A stretch of DNA of 64,000 bases from Vibrio sp. HI00D65. Lineage in GTDB: Bacteria; Pseudomonadota; Gammaproteobacteria; Enterobacterales; Vibrionaceae. The translations under genes were made by a program, and so were the position numbers. The stretch covers positions 26,596 through 90,595 of the forward strand of contig NZ_LWEH01000016.1 of assembly GCF_001635455.1 (NCBI RefSeq), written 5' to 3'. The notes beneath the pieces are model-generated. The model saw nothing but the letters and a program-made list of their open reading frames with translations, had not been told where the DNA came from and ran no database searches. This document shows positions 1-10,272 of the stretch, piece after piece; the first letter of the stretch is position 1, and every line of letters begins with the position of its first letter.

Positions 1-69
1 TTTTGCGCCAGAGATCGTCACTTCACCGCTTAGCGGCTTGTATGATCCAATAACTCGAAACTTTTCCAT
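1..69 (-). CDS. murA: MurA, UDP-GlcNAc 1-carboxyvinyltransferase (N-terminal fragment, cut by window edge)
   Basis: Only the first 23 codons are present; they read MEKFRVIGSYKPL then SGEVTISGAK, the typical MurA N-terminus with the conserved Lys of the SGAKNA motif about to begin. MurA transfers enolpyruvate from PEP to UDP-GlcNAc, the first committed step of cytoplasmic peptidoglycan precursor synthesis. An ATG directly upstream (70-72) would add one Met; the inner ATG at 69 matches the family. It lies 8 bases after ibaG on the same strand, as in other gammaproteobacteria (mlaFEDCB-ibaG-murA). Confidence 0.88.
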   Translation of the reverse strand, partial: MEKFRVIGSYKPLSGEVTISGAK

Positions 70-77
70 CATAAACC

Positions 78-332
78 TTAAAGTGACATCAGTTTCTTAT
101 CACGTTCCCACTCTTCCGGCGTGAATGCCTTGATAGAAAGAGCATGGATATCATTGCGTTGAATGTATTCCATTAGTGGGCCGTAGATTAGTTGCTGCTT
201 CTTAACTCGATTCATGCCATCAAAACATGGATCAACCGCAACAACTTCGTAATGACTGCCTTCACCTTTCACGATAATCTCTTGAAGGTTAAGTGCCTCT
301 GCTAATAATTCTTGTACTTTTGTGCTGTCCAC
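78..332 (-). CDS. ibaG: IbaG, BolA-family protein
   Basis: An 84-residue BolA-like protein. The C-terminal stretch with the invariant His (H63 in [13 protein letters not shown]) and a second His (H27) are the residues by which BolA/IbaG proteins share an Fe-S cluster with monothiol glutaredoxin (family knowledge). The length is usual for IbaG (YrbA), shorter than BolA proper (about 105). Its place between mlaB and murA is the standard ibaG location. The family is linked to acid stress and iron-sulfur handling. Confidence 0.9.
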   Translation of the reverse strand: MDSTKVQELLAEALNLQEIIVKGEGSHYEVVAVDPCFDGMNRVKKQQLIYGPLMEYIQRNDIHALSIKAFTPEEWERDKKLMSL

Positions 333-345
333 AAATAGCTCCTGC

Positions 346-654
346 CTAATTTTTTATGTGTTCTGCCATCATTGGCTGGATATTGCTCAATTGGAACAAC
401 GTTCGTAATTGTTCTGGCACGAAACTGAGCATTATATGACAGTTTTGATTTTTTGCATGCTCTAATAAGTGAATTAGCATAACCATTCCTGCTGAATCGA
501 CTCGATTTATATGGCTAAGGTCAATTTCAACGATCGATTCCGTTGTTTGCCACTTTTCCAATATACACCAGATTGCAGGAACGCTGTCTCGGTCGATATC
601 TCCGAGAAGCTGATACTCTCTAGAGCTTAGCGCTTGCCATTGAGATTGGCTCAT
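346..654 (-). CDS. mlaB: MlaB, STAS-domain subunit of the Mla phospholipid transporter
   Basis: A 102-residue single STAS domain. The segment [13 protein letters not shown] carries the helix-start Ser (DSAG) typical of STAS proteins. MlaB binds the ATPase MlaF on the cytoplasmic side of the inner-membrane MlaFEDB complex and is needed for complex stability and activity. The start ATG (652-654) overlaps the mlaC stop codon by one base, so translation is probably coupled. Sequence conservation in this family is low, so the call rests on the DSAG motif plus operon position. Confidence 0.88.
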   Translation of the reverse strand: MSQSQWQALSSREYQLLGDIDRDSVPAIWCILEKWQTTESIVEIDLSHINRVDSAGMVMLIHLLEHAKNQNCHIMLSFVPEQLRTLFQLSNIQPMMAEHIKN

Positions 655-1313
655 TATTTATTACTCTCAAAGCGAATAGGCTGTGCAGCCAGTTTCTCTA
701 GCTCGCCAGCAACCGCTAAGATACCGTCTTGACGAATCTTAGTATTCCACTCTGATTGCTTGCTCGACAGTAAGCTAATCCCTTCCGCAACCATATCAAA
801 TGCTTTCCACTCGCCAGACTTTTTGTCTTTACGGAGTTTGAATTCAATTTTGATGTTAGGTCTTGGCGTATCAATGATATCAACCTTGATACTGGTGATA
901 CGGCTGTCGGCTTTGATTTTTGGTTCCGGGCCAAATTCGATGGTTTGGTCCGTGTATTGAGTTAACACTTGTGCGTATGAAGAGACTAGGTATTTACGAA
1001 ATGCATCGATAAATACACGCACATCTTTTCTATCCGCGCCTTTCAAGTTTGGCCCCAGCAACTTAAGTGCTGCATATTGAGCATTAACATAAGGCATCAA
1101 CTCTTCTTCCACGATCACCTTGAGTAATTCTGGGTCTTTGTGGATATTGTCTTGCTCGCTCTTCAAACGCTCAAATGCTATCTCACTAACTTGTGTCATC
1201 ATTTGGTAAGGCTGCGTTTTATCAATAGTCGCATCAGCAAAAGCTTGAGTAGAAATCAACAAAGCCATTACAGCGACAAACCCTATTTTCAAGTGACTCA
1301 TCATTTTTAACAT
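654..1313 (-). CDS. mlaC: MlaC, periplasmic phospholipid shuttle protein
   Basis: A 219-residue protein with an N-terminal signal peptide (hydrophobic GFVAVMALLIST, probable cleavage after QAFA near residue 27). The body matches the MlaC/Ttg2D family: an alpha/beta lipid-binding fold that carries phospholipid between the outer-membrane MlaA complex and the inner-membrane MlaFEDB complex. The frame is open 20 codons further upstream, but that would run into mlaD; the ATG at 1311-1313 lies 4 bases after the mlaD stop and directly precedes a good signal peptide. Its stop overlaps the mlaB start. Confidence 0.93.
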   Translation of the reverse strand: MLKMMSHLKIGFVAVMALLISTQAFADATIDKTQPYQMMTQVSEIAFERLKSEQDNIHKDPELLKVIVEEELMPYVNAQYAALKLLGPNLKGADRKDVRVFIDAFRKYLVSSYAQVLTQYTDQTIEFGPEPKIKADSRITSIKVDIIDTPRPNIKIEFKLRKDKKSGEWKAFDMVAEGISLLSSKQSEWNTKIRQDGILAVAGELEKLAAQPIRFESNK

Positions 1314-1317
1314 CGTC

Positions 1318-1809
1318 TTATTCCTCAGCTTTATTGTCATCAGATCCGCCAACGCTATACAGCACTTGGCCAATCAAGTCTTCTAGTACCAATGCAGATT
1401 TAGTGTCTTCAATCGAATCACCATCAACCAACATCTCTTCATCGTCAAAAATGAAGCCGGGAACTAAACTGATGTACTGCTCACCGATTAAGCCTGACGT
1501 TAAGATTTTAGCACTAGAGGTATCAGGAAAATGTGAGTACTTTGCATCAATAGACATTTCAACCACAGGCAGGTAGCTCTCGGTATCAAGTTCAATGCTT
1601 TTAACACGACCAACAACCACGCCACCAACCTTCACTGGAGAACGAACTTTTAGGCTACCAATGTTGTCAAAAGTCGCTTTTAGATTGTAAGTATGGTTTG
1701 AACCCAGCCCTTTTACGTCAGCGACTTGAAAGATCATGATTAAGATTGCGCAAATTCCGGCTATAACAAATGTGCCGACCCATAATTCTAACTTTCGAGT
1801 TTGTTGCAT
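1318..1809 (-). CDS. mlaD: MlaD, MCE-domain inner-membrane protein
   Basis: A 163-residue protein: one N-terminal membrane anchor (about residues 7-27, LWVGTFVIAGICAILIMIF) then a single MCE domain (about 38-115, including VRSPVKVGGVVVGRV) and a short acidic tail. MlaD forms the hexameric ring on the periplasmic face of the MlaE permease that passes phospholipid to or from MlaC. Slightly shorter than E. coli MlaD (183), the difference being in the C-terminal tail. It lies 2 bases downstream of mlaE. Confidence 0.93.
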   Translation of the reverse strand: MQQTRKLELWVGTFVIAGICAILIMIFQVADVKGLGSNHTYNLKATFDNIGSLKVRSPVKVGGVVVGRVKSIELDTESYLPVVEMSIDAKYSHFPDTSSAKILTSGLIGEQYISLVPGFIFDDEEMLVDGDSIEDTKSALVLEDLIGQVLYSVGGSDDNKAEE

Positions 1810-1811
1810 GA

Positions 1812-2591
1812 TTAATTCCCAAACATCAATGCGGTAAGAACAAAATCTAGCCCTAATACCGCTAGAGAAGAGTGTACTACTGTACGTGTGGTTGCTTGAC
1901 TAATACCTTCTGAAGTCGGTACCGCATCATAACCATTGAAAAGAGCAATCCAAGTTACGGTGATAGCAAAGACCATGCATTTGATCATGCTGTTACCGAT
2001 ATCTCGACCTAGCTCAACAGAAGACTGCATCGCAGACCAAAAGCTGCCGTGATCAATGCCTTTCCAATCAACACCGACTAACTGGCCGCCCCAAATTCCG
2101 ACCGCCATAAAGATCATCGCCAGTAGAGGCATAGAGATAAGTCCAGCCCACAAGCGTGGTGCGATAATGCGCTTTAGAGGGTCTACCGCCATCATTTCTA
2201 AACTGGATATCTGCTCCGTTGCTTTCATCAAACCGATTTCAGCCGTCAGCGCTGAACCAGCGCGACCTGCAAACAGCAATGCGGTGACCACAGGGCCAAG
2301 TTCACGTAACAATGAAAGCGCGACCATTTGGCCAAGGTTGCCCTCAGCGCCATAATCAATTAACACGACATAACCTTGTAGGCTCAACACCATGCCAATG
2401 AATAAGCCCGAAACTAAAATAATAGCCAATGACTGAACGCCGACGCTATAAAGTTGTTTTACCAATAAAGGGAAGTTTTTTAGTCGCGGGATGCCAAACA
2501 AAGCCCCGAATAACATCAAGCTTGCTCGACCAAATGACTCACAGATCGCAAGTGTTCGCTTACCGACACCTGCAATAGTTTTACCAATCAT
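1812..2591 (-). CDS. mlaE: MlaE, Mla ABC-type permease
   Basis: A 259-residue polytopic membrane protein of the MlaE/YrbE family, with the conserved stretch around [23 protein letters not shown] cut by hydrophobic helices. It is the transmembrane subunit for inner-membrane phospholipid transport, working with MlaF (ATPase), MlaD and MlaB. The frame is open 48 codons upstream inside mlaF, but the family start is the ATG at 2591, one base after the mlaF stop. C-terminal segment [18 protein letters not shown] is typical. Confidence 0.94.
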   Translation of the reverse strand: MIGKTIAGVGKRTLAICESFGRASLMLFGALFGIPRLKNFPLLVKQLYSVGVQSLAIILVSGLFIGMVLSLQGYVVLIDYGAEGNLGQMVALSLLRELGPVVTALLFAGRAGSALTAEIGLMKATEQISSLEMMAVDPLKRIIAPRLWAGLISMPLLAMIFMAVGIWGGQLVGVDWKGIDHGSFWSAMQSSVELGRDIGNSMIKCMVFAITVTWIALFNGYDAVPTSEGISQATTRTVVHSSLAVLGLDFVLTALMFGN

Positions 2592-2592
2592 A

Positions 2593-3387
2593 TTAAAACA
2601 AATCCTTTTCAAGACTTTGCGCTGGGAACCTAAATGGCACAGGGCCATCCGCCTCACCTTGCAAAAATTGCTGCACTCTCGGATCGTCATTGTTGTACAA
2701 CTTTTCCGGTGACCCTGCCGCAATGATTTTGCCATCTGCGAGTAAGTAAACCCAATCAGCGATACTCATCACCTCAGGAACATCGTGAGAAACGACGATA
2801 GACGTCAAGCCCAACGCTTGATTGAGGTTACGAATAAGCTCTACCAATACACCCATTGTAATAGGGTCTTGCCCCACAAAGGGTTCATCGTACATGATCA
2901 GTTCGGGATCGAGTGCAATAGCACGCGCCAGTGCGGCACGCCTTGCCATTCCGCCAGACAACTCACTTGGCATTAGCTGAGCAGCTCCACGTAACCCTAC
3001 CGCCTCAAGTTTAAGTAACACGATAGTACGAATGAGTTTTTCGTTAAGTTCAGTGTGCTCACGTAGTGGAAACGCCACATTATCAAACACATTGAGATCC
3101 GTAAAAAGTGCACCCGATTGGAAAAGCATGCTCATTTTTTTACGTGCTTGATATAGCTTTCGACGAGATAAGGTCGGAATGTTGTCGCCATCAAACCAAA
3201 CTTCACCACTATCTGGGGGCAACTGCCCACCAATCAAACGCAGTAAAGTTGTTTTACCGATCCCCGATGGCCCCATGATTGCGGTTATTTTGCCTTGAGG
3301 CACCTCTAAACTGATGTCGTCAAAAATAACGCGATCACCGCGTGAGAAGCTAAGGCTCTTAACTTTTACAAGTTCAGTATTCGACAT
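2593..3387 (-). CDS. mlaF: MlaF, Mla ABC transporter ATPase
   Basis: A 264-residue ABC ATPase. Walker A is GPSGIGKTT (from G39), signature [14 protein letters not shown], Walker B LIMYDEPF, and a switch His in IVVSHD. LSGGM in place of LSGGQ is normal for MlaF. It energises phospholipid transport by MlaE at the inner membrane to maintain outer-membrane lipid asymmetry. First gene of the minus-strand operon mlaFEDCB-ibaG-murA; the promoter must lie in the 265-base gap shared with divergent yrbG, where I see AT-rich sequence but no box I would assign. Confidence 0.95.
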   Translation of the reverse strand: MSNTELVKVKSLSFSRGDRVIFDDISLEVPQGKITAIMGPSGIGKTTLLRLIGGQLPPDSGEVWFDGDNIPTLSRRKLYQARKKMSMLFQSGALFTDLNVFDNVAFPLREHTELNEKLIRTIVLLKLEAVGLRGAAQLMPSELSGGMARRAALARAIALDPELIMYDEPFVGQDPITMGVLVELIRNLNQALGLTSIVVSHDVPEVMSIADWVYLLADGKIIAAGSPEKLYNNDDPRVQQFLQGEADGPVPFRFPAQSLEKDLF

Positions 3388-3652
3388 ACTCTTGTAGTTT
3401 CCTTGCTTTAAAAAACGCCAATTATGGCTGCAATAATAATGAGTCTACTTTAGAATTAAAAGCACTGTTCAATTAATTTATATTAAACAGGAATGTATGC
3501 AGGGATCTGAAAGCATTAGAAAATTATCCATTCAGCTCTCTTTCTTGGTGACTAACTGGTAATTAATTTGCCGAGTGACTTCCCTTTTACCTACCAACAG
3601 GTCAAAATTAGCGGTTAATTCTCCGTTTTTTATTAATTTTTTAGGAATCATC

Positions 3653-4618
3653 ATGCTTGAAGCGATTGCGTTTCTTATTATCGGTCTGGGTTTTTTGGTG
3701 TGGAGTGCAGATAAACTGGTTTACGGCGCCGCAGCTCTTGCTCGCAACTTCGGTATCTCACCATTAGTTATCGGTATGACGATTCTTGCAATGGGCTCTT
3801 CAGCTCCTGAAATGATGGTTTCTGCAACGGCTGCACTTGATGGCAAAACAGATACCGCAGTCGGTAATGTTCTAGGCTCAAACATCGCCAACATCGCGCT
3901 AATTTTAGGTATCACTGCGCTAATCAAGCCACTATCAATCAGCTCAGCTGTGATTCGTCGTGAACTACCACTCATGATTGGTGTCACTTTACTAGCTGGC
4001 GCACTACTTTGGGATAACCACTTAGGTTTCTACGAAGGCGTATTGTTATTTGTTCTGTTCGGCGCGTTTTTGTTTGCCATGCTGCAAATCAGCCGCAGTG
4101 AGAAAAAGAACGGCGATGCGTTTCTTGATGAACAAGAATCAGAGATTCCTGAGGGCGTAAGTAACCCGAAAGCTGCAATGTGGGTTGTAATTGGTCTAAT
4201 CATTCTTCCTTTAGCTGCTGATATGCTGGTTGATAATGCCGTGATCATCGCTAAGTTCTTCGGTATGAGCGACCTTGTTATCGGTTTAACCATTATTGCT
4301 GTTGGTACTAGCCTACCTGAGCTTGCTGCATCACTTGCTGGTGTAATGAAAGGCGAAGACGATATGGCGGTGGGTAACATCATTGGCTCAAACGTATTCA
4401 ACATTCTGGCTGTCATGGGTATTCCTGGTATCCTAAATCCTTCTATCTTGAGCGAATTTGCGATGGGTCGTGACTTCTGGGTCATGCTAGGTGTATCTCT
4501 GCTACTTGTTGTGATGGCGCTAGGTAAATCGCGTAGTGTGAATCGTATTGAAGGTGGCGTGCTAATCGTGACGTTTGTGGCTTACCAAAGCTACCTACTA
4601 ATGAACATGTCGGCTTAA
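3653..4618 (+). CDS. yrbG: YrbG, Ca2+/Na+ antiporter family protein
   Basis: A 321-residue inner-membrane cation/Ca2+ exchanger (CaCA family). Two inverted alpha repeats are visible, each with G-S-(A/S/L)-PE and GS-N motifs: MGSSAPEMMVSATAAL plus GNVLGSNIANI in the first half, GTSLPELAASLAGV plus GNIIGSNVFNI in the second. An acidic loop (about residues 150-175) separates the halves. The frame is open 26 codons upstream, but ATG 3653 has a TTAGGA Shine-Dalgarno and begins with the first membrane helix. The ion exchanged in vivo is not settled for the family. It precedes kdsD, as in E. coli. Confidence 0.92.
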   Translation: MLEAIAFLIIGLGFLVWSADKLVYGAAALARNFGISPLVIGMTILAMGSSAPEMMVSATAALDGKTDTAVGNVLGSNIANIALILGITALIKPLSISSAVIRRELPLMIGVTLLAGALLWDNHLGFYEGVLLFVLFGAFLFAMLQISRSEKKNGDAFLDEQESEIPEGVSNPKAAMWVVIGLIILPLAADMLVDNAVIIAKFFGMSDLVIGLTIIAVGTSLPELAASLAGVMKGEDDMAVGNIIGSNVFNILAVMGIPGILNPSILSEFAMGRDFWVMLGVSLLLVVMALGKSRSVNRIEGGVLIVTFVAYQSYLLMNMSA

Positions 4619-4652
4619 TTGCTGACTTAACTTTCCGTACTTGGAGTATTTG

Positions 4653-5624
4653 ATGTCTCAGCCATTTGATTATCGCAGTGTTGCCAAACAAGTTTTGGAA
4701 ACTGAAGTTGCAGGTCTCACTCAATTGGACCAATATTTTAATTATGATTTTTGCAAAGCTTGCGACCTAATCCTAAACAACAAGGGTAAAGTGGTTGTAA
4801 TGGGTATGGGTAAATCAGGCCATATTGGCAACAAAATCGCAGCAACGCTAGCAAGTACTGGCACATCAGCTTTCTTTGTACACCCAGGTGAAGCAGCACA
4901 TGGCGACTTAGGCATGATCGAACCGGGCGATATTGTGATTGCCATATCGAACTCAGGTGAGTCAGGTGAAATCCTTAGCCTGTTCCCAGTGTTGAAGCGT
5001 TTGAACATCAAGATCATCAGCATGACAGGTAAACCTGCGTCGAATATGGCGACCTTGTCTGACATCCATTTACAAATTTCTGTGCCGGAAGAAGCGTGTC
5101 CGCTAGGCTTAGCACCAACAACCAGCACAACAGCTACCTTAGTGATGGGGGATGCATTAGCCGTCGCACTTTTACAAGCTCGAGGCTTCACAGCTCAAGA
5201 CTTTGCCCTATCTCATCCAGGTGGCGCTTTAGGTCGTCAGCTACTATTGAAACTGGAGGACATCATGCACACGGGAGATGCACTCCCTATTGTCGCTCCG
5301 GATGCATTAGTAAGAGATGCTTTACTAGAGATATCTCAGAAAGGCTTGGGCATGACAGCCATCGTAGATCAGGGTGGCCAAATGGCTGGTATTTTTACCG
5401 ATGGTGATTTGCGCCGCATCTTGGATAAACGCGTTGATATCCATAGTACTCAAATTGGCAATGTGATGACGCTAAATCCTACCGTTGCCGATCCAAACAT
5501 GCTTGCTGTTGAAGGTTTAAACTTAATGCAAGCCAAAAGTATCAATGGCTTGATGCTATGCCAAGATGGCAAACTAGTTGGTGCTCTAAACATGCATGAT
5601 TTATTGAAAGCTGGAGTAATGTAA
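4653..5624 (+). CDS. kdsD: KdsD, arabinose-5-phosphate isomerase
   Basis: A 323-residue cytoplasmic enzyme: N-terminal SIS sugar-isomerase domain (GMGKSGHIGNKIAAT, SNSGESGE, and the EEACPLGLAPTSTT-type loop) followed by two CBS domains (about 205-320). It interconverts ribulose-5-P and arabinose-5-P, the first step of Kdo synthesis for LPS. A TTG 12 bases upstream is in frame, but ATG 4653 has GGAG six bases before it and matches the family N-terminus. The stop overlaps the kdsC start by one base. Confidence 0.94.
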   Translation: MSQPFDYRSVAKQVLETEVAGLTQLDQYFNYDFCKACDLILNNKGKVVVMGMGKSGHIGNKIAATLASTGTSAFFVHPGEAAHGDLGMIEPGDIVIAISNSGESGEILSLFPVLKRLNIKIISMTGKPASNMATLSDIHLQISVPEEACPLGLAPTTSTTATLVMGDALAVALLQARGFTAQDFALSHPGGALGRQLLLKLEDIMHTGDALPIVAPDALVRDALLEISQKGLGMTAIVDQGGQMAGIFTDGDLRRILDKRVDIHSTQIGNVMTLNPTVADPNMLAVEGLNLMQAKSINGLMLCQDGKLVGALNMHDLLKAGVM

Positions 5625-6181
5625 TGACACAGAAAGTCGAAACTCTATACGGCACTGTTGACTCAGATGTTTTTGCAATCGCAAAAGACATCAAACTCCT
5701 AATTTGCGATGTAGATGGCGTGTTCTCTGATGGCCGCATCTACATGGGCAACAATGGTGAAGAGCTAAAAACCTTTCACACTCGTGACGGTTACGGCATC
5801 AAATCACTGATGAACGCGGGCATTGAAATCGCAATCATCACAGGTCGCAAGTCTCAGATTGTTGAGAATCGAATGACGGCTCTCGGTATCAAACTTATTT
5901 ATCAAGGCCAAGACGATAAAGTTAAGGCTTACCAAGATATTTGCGATAAGCTTTCAGTTGCCCCTGAGAATACAGGTTATATCGGCGACGATCTCATCGA
6001 CTGGCCGGTAATGGAAAAAGTTGGCTTAAAGGTTTGTGTGGCAGATGGTCACCCGCTACTCGCACAGCGAGCAAACTACGTGACAACCATCAACGGTGGT
6101 CATGGTGCAGTTCGTGAAGTCTGCGACCTGATTTTACAAGCAAGAAATGAACTCGACGTGCACAAAGGTTTAAGCATATGA
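5624..6181 (+). CDS. kdsC: KdsC, Kdo-8-phosphate phosphatase
   Basis: A 185-residue HAD-family phosphatase without a cap domain. The catalytic DxD pair is D29/D31 in CDVDGVFSDG, followed by ITGRKS (motif II) and GDDLIDWPVM (motif IV, Mg binding). It removes phosphate from Kdo-8-P in Kdo synthesis. It overlaps kdsD by one base and lptC by four bases (ATGA), indicating coupled translation of the Kdo/LPS-export genes. Confidence 0.94.
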   Translation: MTQKVETLYGTVDSDVFAIAKDIKLLICDVDGVFSDGRIYMGNNGEELKTFHTRDGYGIKSLMNAGIEIAIITGRKSQIVENRMTALGIKLIYQGQDDKVKAYQDICDKLSVAPENTGYIGDDLIDWPVMEKVGLKVCVADGHPLLAQRANYVTTINGGHGAVREVCDLILQARNELDVHKGLSI

Positions 6182-6741
6182 GTTTTACTCGTATTATCTA
6201 TTTAATACTTATATTTATTGCCTCTTGGTCGACCTACTACTTGTTCGACAAAGAGCAAACATCGACGATACAAGTGGCTCCAAATTTAGAGCTACCTGCT
6301 TTTAGCGGCAACAGTCTAAACAACATCAGTTACGATGAGTCAGGTATTCGCAGCTACCAAGTTGAGTCGACATATTTAGAACACTTCTCAGTGGTTGGCG
6401 ACACGCACTTTCAAAACCCTGTTCTTTCGGTCTTCCGAGAAGGACACACAATTGAATGGCAAGTCACCGCTGATCGCGCGATTATGGATGAAAATCAAGT
6501 TGTCACTTTTTATGACAACGTTGTGGCAAAGAATCTACTGCCAGAGGCAAGCTTCGATACAATGACCACAGACAAAATGGTTATTGAGCTAAAAAGCCGA
6601 GATTTTTATTCAGATACTCCGGTCCATATGATCGGTACATTTTTTGAAAATGAGGGCCAAGCAATAAAAGGTAACTTCGGTACCAACAATGCGACTCTCT
6701 TTAATTCTGTTCAAGGTAGATATGAAACTCTTACACCTTAG
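6178..6741 (+). CDS. lptC: LptC, LPS transport bridge protein
   Basis: A 187-residue bitopic protein: short cytoplasmic start, one membrane helix (about residues 4-22), then a periplasmic beta-jellyroll. LptC sits with LptB2FG in the inner membrane and passes LPS to LptA. Conserved family segment YDxxGxRSYxVES is present as YDESGIRSYQVES. The 3' end overlaps lptA by 20 bases. Confidence 0.92.
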   Translation: MSFTRIIYLILIFIASWSTYYLFDKEQTSTIQVAPNLELPAFSGNSLNNISYDESGIRSYQVESTYLEHFSVVGDTHFQNPVLSVFREGHTIEWQVTADRAIMDENQVVTFYDNVVAKNLLPEASFDTMTTDKMVIELKSRDFYSDTPVHMIGTFFENEGQAIKGNFGTNNATLFNSVQGRYETLTP

Positions 6742-7216
6742 TTTATTCGCTTTGACTCTTGCGGCACCAAATGTCTACGCCCTATCTTCTGATAGCGAGC
6801 AACCTGTCTACATTGACTCAGACAGCCAGCAATTGGATATGAAAAGTAACCAAGTAACCTTCATTGGTGATGTAAACCTTAAACAAGGCAGCATCAATAT
6901 CAATGCGGATAAGGTTATTGTTACCCGCAACGCCGTAAACGGTGAAATTGAAGAGATTCAAGGCTTCGGAAAACCGGCGACCTTCTCTCAGCTGACTGAT
7001 GACGGAAAGACGCTCTACGGTGAAGCGGACGACCTGCATTACCAGCTTGTTGCCGACAAACTGATCATGACCAAGAATGCAATGCTATCTCAAGATGGCA
7101 GTATCATCCGTGGCTCTAAAATCACTTACCAGATTGGCTCCCAGAAGCTAGTCGCTGACAGTGGTGAGAACAAACGAGTATCAACGGTTTTACAACCAAC
7201 GGAAGTGAATAAGTAG
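6722..7216 (+). CDS. lptA: LptA, periplasmic LPS transport protein
   Basis: A 164-residue secreted protein: signal peptide [20 protein letters not shown], then an OstA-like beta-jellyroll with [15 protein letters not shown] and the typical G-D-V ... QGSI ... A-D pattern. LptA oligomers form the periplasmic bridge that carries LPS to LptD. The frame opens 11 codons earlier inside lptC, but ATG 6722 directly begins the signal peptide. lptB follows after 2 bases. Confidence 0.93.
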   Translation: MKLLHLSLFALTLAAPNVYALSSDSEQPVYIDSDSQQLDMKSNQVTFIGDVNLKQGSININADKVIVTRNAVNGEIEEIQGFGKPATFSQLTDDGKTLYGEADDLHYQLVADKLIMTKNAMLSQDGSIIRGSKITYQIGSQKLVADSGENKRVSTVLQPTEVNK

Positions 7217-7218
7217 CC

Positions 7219-7944
7219 ATGGCCGTTCTTAAAGCGCAAAACCTAGCGAAAACATACAGCAAACGTAAAGTAGTGACTGACGTAAGCCTACAGGTTGAGT
7301 CAGGCCAAATCGTCGGTTTGCTTGGTCCTAATGGTGCCGGAAAAACGACATCCTTCTACATGATTGTAGGCTTGGTTGCTCGTGACGAAGGTACTATCAG
7401 CATTGATGACCGAGATATTAGTATCTTGCCAATGCATAGCCGTTCACGCCTTGGTATTGGTTATCTGCCTCAGGAAGCATCAATCTTCCGTAAGCTGTCT
7501 GTAGAGAACAACATCATGGCCGTTTTACAGACCCGTGATGAGATGACCAATGAACAGCGTCAGGATAAGCTAGAAGACCTGCTAGAAGAGTTCCACATTC
7601 AGCATATCCGTCACAGTAATGGTATGGCCCTATCGGGTGGTGAGCGTCGACGTGTTGAAATCGCTCGCGCTCTTGCAGCAAACCCCCAGTTCATCTTGCT
7701 AGATGAACCATTTGCTGGTGTTGATCCGATATCTGTTATCGATATCAAGAAAATCATCGAACACCTGCGCGATCGCGGTTTGGGTGTTTTGATTACCGAC
7801 CACAACGTTCGTGAAACATTAGACGTGTGTGAAAAGGCCTACATCGTGAGCCAAGGGCACCTGATCGCAGAGGGTACTCCTGAAGATGTTCTCAATAACG
7901 AACAAGTTAAACAAGTTTATCTAGGCGAACAATTCCGTCTATGA
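7219..7944 (+). CDS. lptB: LptB, LPS export ABC ATPase
   Basis: A 241-residue ABC ATPase: Walker [10 protein letters not shown] (from G36), Q-loop around YLPQEASIF, signature [15 protein letters not shown], Walker [14 protein letters not shown] and switch ITDHNVRE. LptB2FG extracts LPS from the inner membrane. Two bases after lptA and 54 bases before rpoN, the conserved order. Confidence 0.96.
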   Translation: MAVLKAQNLAKTYSKRKVVTDVSLQVESGQIVGLLGPNGAGKTTSFYMIVGLVARDEGTISIDDRDISILPMHSRSRLGIGYLPQEASIFRKLSVENNIMAVLQTRDEMTNEQRQDKLEDLLEEFHIQHIRHSNGMALSGGERRRVEIARALAANPQFILLDEPFAGVDPISVIDIKKIIEHLRDRGLGVLITDHNVRETLDVCEKAYIVSQGHLIAEGTPEDVLNNEQVKQVYLGEQFRL

Positions 7945-7998
7945 TTATATAGAGAGTATCGAGAGTTCTAAGAATAATAACTAGGTAAGTAACACTGA

Positions 7999-9459
7999 AT
8001 GAAACCCTCATTACAACTTAAGCTAGGCCAACAATTAGCAATGACTCCTCAATTGCAGCAAGCGATTCGTTTGTTGCAATTGTCTACTTTAGATTTGCAA
8101 CAAGAGATCCAAGAAGCACTTGAATCTAACCCACTACTCGATGTCGAAGAAGGCAATGAAGAAACGCCATCATCGGAAGAAAAGCCTAGCAGTGACGAGA
8201 AAGAAACAGTTGAAGCCGCAGAGCAAGACTTACCTGACAGCTCAGACTTAATCGAAAAATCAGAGATTGGTAACGAGCTCGAGATCGACACAACTTGGGA
8301 AGATGTCTACAGCGCAAATACAGGTAACACTGGTATTGCTATCGATGACGACATGCCTGTCTATCAAGGTGTAACCACCCAAAGCCTGCACGATTACCTG
8401 CTTTGGCAACTCGACCTCACCCCCTTCACAGAAACAGACCGCAGCATTGCATTCGCGCTAATCGATGCCATTGATGACTATGGCTACCTCACCGTATCTT
8501 GTGAAGACATCCTTGAAAATTTCGACAGTGAAGACATTGAGCTTGATGAGATCGAAGCAGTGCGCAAAAGAATCCAACAGTTTGACCCATTGGGTGTTGG
8601 TTCACTAAATCTTCAAGATTGCTTACTGCTACAACTGGCAACTTTCCCACAAGACACGCCTTGGCTTGAAGAGGCTAAGCTAGTACTTACTAGCCATATC
8701 GACCAACTCGGTAACCGTGATTACAAACTCGTGATCAAGGAAACCAAGTTGAAAGAAGCAGAGCTACGTGAGGTTCTGCAGCTCATTCAACAACTGGACC
8801 CACGACCTGGCAGCAAGATTACGCCAGACGAAACCGAATATGTGGTTCCTGATGTGTCGGTATTTAAAGACCTAGGTAAATGGTTAGTGAGCATAAACCC
8901 TGACAGTGTACCAAAGCTGAAAGTCAATCAGCAATATGCTGACTTAGGCAGTAAAGGCAACAGCACCGATAACCAGTACATTCGCTCGAACTTGCAAGAG
9001 GCGAAGTGGTTAATCAAAAGCTTAGAAAGCCGAAATGAGACGCTACTCAAAGTTGCGCGATGCATTGTTGAACATCAGCGCGATTTCTTCGAACATGGCG
9101 AAGAAGCGATGAAGCCAATGGTACTCAACGATGTTGCTTTAGCCGTTGATATGCACGAATCCACGATCTCTCGTGTGACGACTCAAAAATTCATGCATAC
9201 GCCTCGTGGCATCTTCGAACTGAAATACTTTTTCTCGAGCCATGTCAGTACTGACAATGGCGGTGAATGTTCATCGACAGCAATTCGAGCACTCATTAAG
9301 AAGCTTGTCGCGGCAGAAAATACCGCTAAGCCTCTTAGTGATAGCAAGATAGCTGCTTTACTGGCTGACCAAGGAATTCAGGTAGCTAGACGTACGATAG
9401 CGAAATACCGTGAGTCTCTGGGCATTGCCCCATCGAGTCAGCGTAAACGCCTACTATAA
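7999..9459 (+). CDS. rpoN: RpoN, sigma-54
   Basis: A 486-residue sigma-54. Region I at the N-terminus is Gln/Leu rich ([20 protein letters not shown]), region II is acidic (about residues 45-120), then the core-binding domain, the HTH, and the RpoN box [10 protein letters not shown] near residue 465 that reads the -24 element. In Vibrio it is needed for flagella, nitrogen genes and quorum-sensing sRNAs (established). It heads the rpoN-hpf-ptsN-rapZ-npr group. Confidence 0.96.
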   Translation: MKPSLQLKLGQQLAMTPQLQQAIRLLQLSTLDLQQEIQEALESNPLLDVEEGNEETPSSEEKPSSDEKETVEAAEQDLPDSSDLIEKSEIGNELEIDTTWEDVYSANTGNTGIAIDDDMPVYQGVTTQSLHDYLLWQLDLTPFTETDRSIAFALIDAIDDYGYLTVSCEDILENFDSEDIELDEIEAVRKRIQQFDPLGVGSLNLQDCLLLQLATFPQDTPWLEEAKLVLTSHIDQLGNRDYKLVIKETKLKEAELREVLQLIQQLDPRPGSKITPDETEYVVPDVSVFKDLGKWLVSINPDSVPKLKVNQQYADLGSKGNSTDNQYIRSNLQEAKWLIKSLESRNETLLKVARCIVEHQRDFFEHGEEAMKPMVLNDVALAVDMHESTISRVTTQKFMHTPRGIFELKYFFSSHVSTDNGGECSSTAIRALIKKLVAAENTAKPLSDSKIAALLADQGIQVARRTIAKYRESLGIAPSSQRKRLL

Positions 9460-9520
9460 GCTCATTGAGTCACTCTTAACTCAATCGCTATTATCGGGCA
9501 CCAACCGAAAAGGAAAGTCT

Positions 9521-9808
9521 ATGCAAATCAATATTCAAGGCCATCACGTTGATCTTACCGATTCAATGCAAGACTATGTTCACACCAAATTCGACAAGCT
9601 TGAACGCTTCTTTGATCATATCAATAGTGTTCAGGTTGTTTTAAAAGTTGAGAAAATCAATCAAATTGCAGAAGCGACCCTTCACGTAAACCAAGGCGAG
9701 ATTCACGCAACAGCAACAGATGAAAGCATGTATGCTGCGATTGATGCGTTGGTTGATAAACTCGTACGCCAACTCAACAAGCACAAAGAAAAGCTAAGTA
9801 GTCATTAA
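9521..9808 (+). CDS. hpf: HPF, short-form ribosome hibernation promoting factor
   Basis: A 95-residue protein of the short HPF/YfiA family (MQINIQGHHVDLTDSMQDYV start; DKLERFFDHI; basic C-terminus). It binds the 30S decoding region and promotes 100S ribosome dimers in stationary phase. The frame is open 37 codons upstream into rpoN, but ATG 9521 has an AAAGGA Shine-Dalgarno and matches the family start. ptsN follows after one base. Confidence 0.94.
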   Translation: MQINIQGHHVDLTDSMQDYVHTKFDKLERFFDHINSVQVVLKVEKINQIAEATLHVNQGEIHATATDESMYAAIDALVDKLVRQLNKHKEKLSSH

Positions 9809-9809
9809 C

Positions 9810-10271
9810 ATGCAATTAAGCGAAGTACTTTCATTGGACTGCACCAAAAGTGCAGTCCAATGCACAAGCAAAAAAAGAGCTCTTGAGCTCATCAGTCAAA
9901 TCGCAGCAGAGAGCTGTGGTCAAGATTCAACAGAGCTATTCGAATGCATGTTGAGCCGCGAGAAGATGGGCAGTACCGGTATTGGTAATGGTATCGCCAT
10001 TCCCCATGCTCGTATGAATGTCAGTGATAAAGCGATAGCTGTATTACTGCAATGCCAAGATCCGATCGAATTTGATGCGATTGATAATCGTCCTGTCGAC
10101 CTACTATTTGCTCTACTGGTTCCTAGTGAACAATGTAAAGAGCATCTAAAAACCCTTTCTTGTATGGCAGAACGACTAAACGACAAGCAGACTCTTAAAC
10201 AGCTGCGCAATGCTCAGAGCGATCAAGAGCTTTACGACATCATGATTCAAGTGCCAACTTGCGAGCAATAA
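9810..10271 (+). CDS. ptsN: PtsN, nitrogen-regulatory EIIA (EIIANtr)
   Basis: A 153-residue PTS EIIA type-2 domain. The phosphorylated His is H66 in [10 protein letters not shown]. It receives phosphate from NPr and, depending on phosphorylation, regulates potassium and nitrogen-linked functions. Tightly packed with hpf and rapZ (1-base gaps). Confidence 0.94.
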   Translation: MQLSEVLSLDCTKSAVQCTSKKRALELISQIAAESCGQDSTELFECMLSREKMGSTGIGNGIAIPHARMNVSDKAIAVLLQCQDPIEFDAIDNRPVDLLFALLVPSEQCKEHLKTLSCMAERLNDKQTLKQLRNAQSDQELYDIMIQVPTCEQ

Positions 10272-10272
10272 C